A DNA stretch of 64,000 nucleotides from Coriolopsis trogii (Eukaryota > Basidiomycota > Agaricomycetes > Polyporales > Polyporaceae): NCBI GenBank assembly GCA_020543525.1, contig JAHYIO010000002.1:367714-431713 (forward strand), given 5' to 3'. Of this stretch, positions 60,402 to 64,000 are shown in pieces. A program made the translations under genes and the position numbers. How positions within the stretch are numbered: position 1 is the stretch's first letter; each line of letters begins with the position of its first letter. Under the pieces are notes generated by a model. That model searched no databases, had not been told where the DNA came from, and was given only the letters and a program-made list of their open reading frames with translations.

Positions 60402-60825
60402 CAAAGCAGAGGGCTGTGAGGTTCTTCCTTCTCAAAGACGCACATACTGTTACGACCACCACCGAAGACTAGGGCTGGGCGTGGGCGATTCGAATTCAGG
60501 CGTTCCGGCGTACTCGACAACGGGGTCGGCTTTGCTTGTAGGTATCCAGCGATTCGGCAGTGAGTCGACCTCAAGATCGGTAGAAGGAGATGACGGTATT
60601 TCACTAGAAGTTGAACATGCGCGGAAAGCGCTTGTGGCAGCATCGTGTTGTATGGCTCGTGGACGCGGACGTTGTAAGCGCCAATATTTAACACTTGCCG
60701 CCCGAGCTCATTACGCCTCCCACTCTTCACCAAGTACCGCGATCATACCAGAAGTACGTCCCTTACTTTGCGCGCGATTGATAACCTCTGACCATTCTGC
60801 AGCATACCGTGTCCACCATCACAAG

Positions 60826-61927
60826 ATGCTTCATCGGGTTACCTGTCTGATCATCATCGCGATGTTTGCGTTCCCTTTGTGCTCCCTCCTGGTCCACAGC
60901 ATCAAGCTCCGCCTGTACATTCGCAACCTTCCCATTGACAACAAACACCCCCATGTCCAGGAGTCCATCGGCTCCATGAGAGACGTCGCTATCGCTGCCG
61001 CGTGCATACTTCCATTTGTTCCCTTCAGCATCTTTGTGTGCCCCTTCGCCGCAGGGAGTCCTCGCGGAGATACCAACCCCACCGTCTTCTCATTGTCGGT
61101 TGATCAACGAGTGGCTTTCGAGGTGATACTGGACGCGGCCCCCTCCAACGCCTCGATCATGACTATATCCTCCTTCGCACGCGCAGCTCGCTACCTCAAA
61201 GACGCCGATGTTACTTACACCGACGCTATCCTGCCGTTCGACAACACCAGTCTCATCGAGAAGGCTCATGCTGTGGAGTTCGAGGACATCATGCGCACTT
61301 CGCGCGTCGCTTCGAACGCGTTGTACCAGCTCTTGGTTCATATCGAGTTGGGCTTGTCTCGGTGAGTGCAGTCTGATATATTTTGTGATCACGTTCTGAC
61401 CCATCTCCAGCGTTGTGCACATTGACGAGACGATGGTAGGCTCGTTGGTTTTGATGTCGTATTACGACTTCGCTGGATGGTATGTCGACGGCCTGCTTGT
61501 GTTGGCTATCGACGACGTCATCGCGCTCTCTGCGAACGCCACGACAAACTCCATCGGACACATCCAAAGGGAGCTGGCAAGTGCGATGTACGCCACGGCA
61601 CAGCTGCTTTCCGCCTTCCATCGTGCCGAGGTGCACCTCGCTCACGCCCGCTCACTCTGCGCCAAGGCGGCATCCGGGAACCCTATATGTCGGGAGGTTG
61701 GGCGTTTGACCTTGGGGCACTCCGTCGTCCTCACTGTTGTGGATAGACTTTACGACATGCAGAAGGTCCTCGAGTCCGTGATGAAAAACTTCGGCGCCGG
61801 CGATCCTTCTAGGCGCCACTTGTTCCCTTTCGTCCTCCCCGTCCTTCGGATGACTGCGGAGGAGTTGAGAGCGCGCCTTGAGACGGTGCAGGCTGCCAGG
61901 CAGTCCGCCGAGGCATTATTGGGTTGA
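60826..61927 (+). CDS. Membrane protein of unknown function
   Basis: Two exons, 60826-61361 and 61411-61927, join in frame to 350 aa; the 49-bp intron has GTGAGT and CCAG ends. A signal-anchor helix ('LIIIAMFAFPLCSLLVHSI') is followed about 35 residues later by a second helix ('AAACILPFVPFSIFVCPFA'). The rest is largely helical, with less polar patches such as 'GWYVDGLLVLAIDDVIAL' and a C-terminal 'MTAEELRARLETVQAARQ' helix. The same frame is open upstream to 60322, but that part is polar and low in coding character, so ATG 60826 next to the hydrophobic start is preferred. No family recognised. It may belong with the other membrane-anchored unknowns at 45-64 kb. Confidence 0.6.
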
Positions 61928-62270
61928 TCGCACGGAAGACGTCGCACGGCGGAGTTTTGCCATGGTAGCACGGCAGTATGGTTCTACTACTTTGCATCGT
62001 TGTACATCGGCTACCGAGAACTTCAGTCGTTTGCAGTGTCACACATGGCTTTGAGGTGCTCTGAGTGAAAGAACAACTCGCAGTTCAGAGAGACCAACCA
62101 TGCAACCCTGCATCCTGAACTCTGAAACGGAGCTACAACCTTAACCCGAGTGCCAAGGGACGAGAAGCACGTGCCAATAGCGGTCATCTTGTCTCTCCTC
62201 TCCATCATTCTCACCGTCTAGCTTAGTAGCTACGTCCGCCCTCCAGAACCTGTTCTCTCTCAATACACTC
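61928..62270. other. Intergenic region
   Basis: Between two plus-strand membrane-protein genes: 3' UTR of one and promoter of the next. Nothing else is seen. Confidence 0.5.
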
Positions 62271-63508
62271 ATGGAGCGATGGCGGCTGACGCGACAGAGA
62301 CCACTTCGGAGGTGGCGGCGACGGTCCGCGGCCAAACTCAATGCCCACTACGCTGTTATACTCCAGTCGCTCGTGCTCCTCTGGGTCATACTCGCTATCG
62401 CGTTATTAACTGGAACATCGCCGATACTCGCTCGAAATGAACAGCAGGATGCAGCGTGGCGCTCTGCGATCCTCACTGCGATATGCTTCATGGACATGAT
62501 TCTTGTCTACGTCTTTGCAATATGTGAGTGATTATAGTAGTATATACTCGCTCAATCTGAAACACCTCTCACGTCCTATCCTAGTCTGCCACCCATCTCT
62601 GCGGTCCAAATTGCCTGTCAATATACGCAGTGCATGCCAACGGCGTGGAGACGTCGATATGACTATCTTTATTCTGGGATTAGGGAAGCGTTCCGTACCG
62701 ATCGGTGAGTCTCCGAAAGTCATCTCCAGAACGATTACCTTTTGAACCATTTGTCCCAGCCGTGAACTCCAGATGGCGGGTCATTGACATCCTATGGGCA
62801 CTTGAACGTCGTCGATTAATTCCCCACTCTTCTCGCATCCTGCCTCTTGTATATTTCGATTCGTACCGTCACTCAGCTCTCCCCGCCAGTTGTTTCCTGG
62901 GAGAGGCGGGAGTTTCAAGACCTTTCCACTCTACATGTACGTTTCTCTCTTATTGGGCGATCTGCTCATAGGGATCGACAAGGTACGTCTGCGTAATTCA
63001 TCTCACTCTAACGTGGAGGTACACCTGATAAATCTGATCAGCCTCGGCGTTCGCAGAATTGGAGGAGGAAGCGAACTCACCTTTGTTGAGCAGGGTCCAA
63101 GCGGAACGGTAAACAAATTTTCTTCTGATCTTAGCAAAGCTTCTCAACAGTACACAGATACCGATCGGAGACAGTCACACGACGACGTGCACAAAACGCA
63201 GAGTTGGAAGCGAGCTATTGGCCGGCAGAGGTCACGAATTGGACCACGAGATTCCGTCTCGTGAAACCGCATCGTCCTCCGGTCGGCCACAGTCGAAGAG
63301 TCGAAGAGGTCCAGGATCTATCGATCCCCTTCGACCAAGCCCGTATCGCCCTGATATCCGCGAAAGCATCACCTCATCTGTGGACCACCTCACTGCCCTA
63401 CCCCATGATCACAACTCTAAATCGGCAGAATCGCGACCTCACCCTCCCAAACCTAGTGGCTTCCAACTCAGCTTCTACCGACCTCCATACCTTCGAGACA
63501 CATGCTGA
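62271..63508 (+). CDS. Membrane protein of unknown function with an 11-nt exon
   Basis: Frame-consistent exons: 62271-62523, 62585-62704, 62760-62848, 62890-62936, 62972-62982, 63042-63108, 63151-63508 (314 aa). After a very basic start ('RRWRRRSAAK') come two hydrophobic helices ('VILQSLVLLWVILAIALL' and 'SAILTAICFMDMILVYVF'). The middle part includes 'ASAFAELEEEANSPLLSRVQ', and the C-terminal region is Ser/Arg/Pro-rich and probably disordered. The 11-nt exon is required to keep the frame between 62936 and 63042. The frame ends at TGA 63506-63508 but is then open again in the same phase to a good donor at 63945, so the stop may be a real end, a nonsense mutation, or hidden by an unrecognised intron. 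Confidence 0.5.
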
Positions 63509-64000
63509 TGTCGAGAGAGGGACGATAACGACGATCTCACGTTTCTAGAGTCATGCACACACACTGGTATTCGCACGTACAGTTTCAGCGGCTCGCTATC
63601 GTTTCTCAGTAGTCCTGGTGAAGTCGAGGTCTTTCAAGGTGTCGAGATCGACGACGTCCTCGAACCTAACACATGGGCCTCATGCTCTGGAAGCAAAGTA
63701 TTTGGGCAATTCAGTTTTCTTGACCAGGAACAATGGCTTCATGCCATGTACACTACTGTCGCCGCACTTTCCTTCCCTTCCGAATCAGCCTCTGGTTCAA
63801 GATCACGCGACAGGCGCTCCTCGTTGCTCGAGCGCTTACGTCAAGAATGGGCGCGGATGCAGATACACAAGGAGCGAGAGTGGATGAGACAGCGGCATCT
63901 TGCGAGCTTTTGCGAGCGCACTGGTTCTTCATTCGTGGATACTGGTAAGGCGTTGTGCTCTATAGTTGACTTCGATGACTCACCGCATGTGGTTACAGGC
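63509..64000 (+). CDS. Coding exon running to the window edge (gene identity uncertain)
   Basis: From just after TGA 63508 to 63944 the plus strand stays open in the same phase as the preceding gene and looks coding: 'GEVEVFQGVEIDDVLEPNTW', 'FSFLDQEQWLHAMYTTVAA', then a charged helix 'LLERLRQEWARMQIHKERE'. It ends at a GTAAGG donor (63945); the matching acceptor GTTACAG closes at 63998, so another exon starts at the last two bases. No start codon fits, so it is either the continuation of the gene at 62271 past an in-frame stop or an internal part of another gene. Confidence 0.45.

Noticed and set aside
63109..63112. Stop at TAA 63110-63112 as the end of the plus-strand membrane protein
   Set aside because: It lies inside a plausible 42-bp intron (GTAAAC...CAACAG, 63109-63150) whose removal keeps a long coding-looking frame. 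The early stop remains possible.

Overview
The window reads as nuclear DNA of a mushroom-forming basidiomycete (Agaricomycetes, possibly Polyporales). The evidence is several large FunK1 (fungal-type) protein kinase genes, a copper radical oxidase carrying four WSC domains, a WOPR (Gti1/Pac2) regulator, a SAPS-domain gene fragment, and very intron-rich genes whose introns are mostly 45-75 bp with GT...AG ends. All gene models were spliced by hand from the sequence; no transcript or database evidence was available.

Layout. 0-11 kb: a FunK1 copy cut by the window edge and two long FunK1 genes on the minus strand, A (2733-6248) and B (7310-10714). 11-14.3 kb: a divergent FunK1 gene, C, on the plus strand with a clear TATA box. 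14.8-19.3 kb: a 25-exon WSC/copper radical oxidase gene on the minus strand; two of its exons are only 4 nt and one of these encodes a predicted copper-ligand histidine. 19.3-23.7 kb: poorly assignable sequence, then an intronless tRNA-Phe(GAA) at 23.68 kb. 25.5-28.0 kb: a WOPR regulator with a 1.1-kb intron. 28-30.4 kb: unassigned. 30.4-36.5 kb: two more FunK1 copies, a frameshifted pseudogene and an intact gene E. 37-43.5 kb: gene-poor, AT-rich DNA and a roughly 2.6-kb minisatellite with a 67-bp unit. 44.1-44.9 kb: the first four exons of a SAPS (PP6/Sit4-associated) gene with no sign of the rest.

45.6-64 kb: a dense, mostly minus-strand set of intron-rich genes of unknown function, many with predicted transmembrane segments. 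It includes two paralogous WD40-like proteins with a C-terminal transmembrane helix, a coiled-coil/multi-helix protein, a helical protein, a decayed Chs7-like (chitin synthase export chaperone) pseudogene, another FunK1 fragment, and two plus-strand membrane protein genes, the second running towards the window end.

How the parts relate: no metabolic pathway is laid out here. The strongest themes are local amplification and decay of FunK1 kinases (conserved promoters, lost start codons, frameshifts, fragments) and a possible lineage-specific cluster of membrane-anchored proteins at 45-64 kb. The oxidase would act outside the cell, making H2O2 for lignocellulose attack. The WOPR protein is a probable nuclear developmental regulator.
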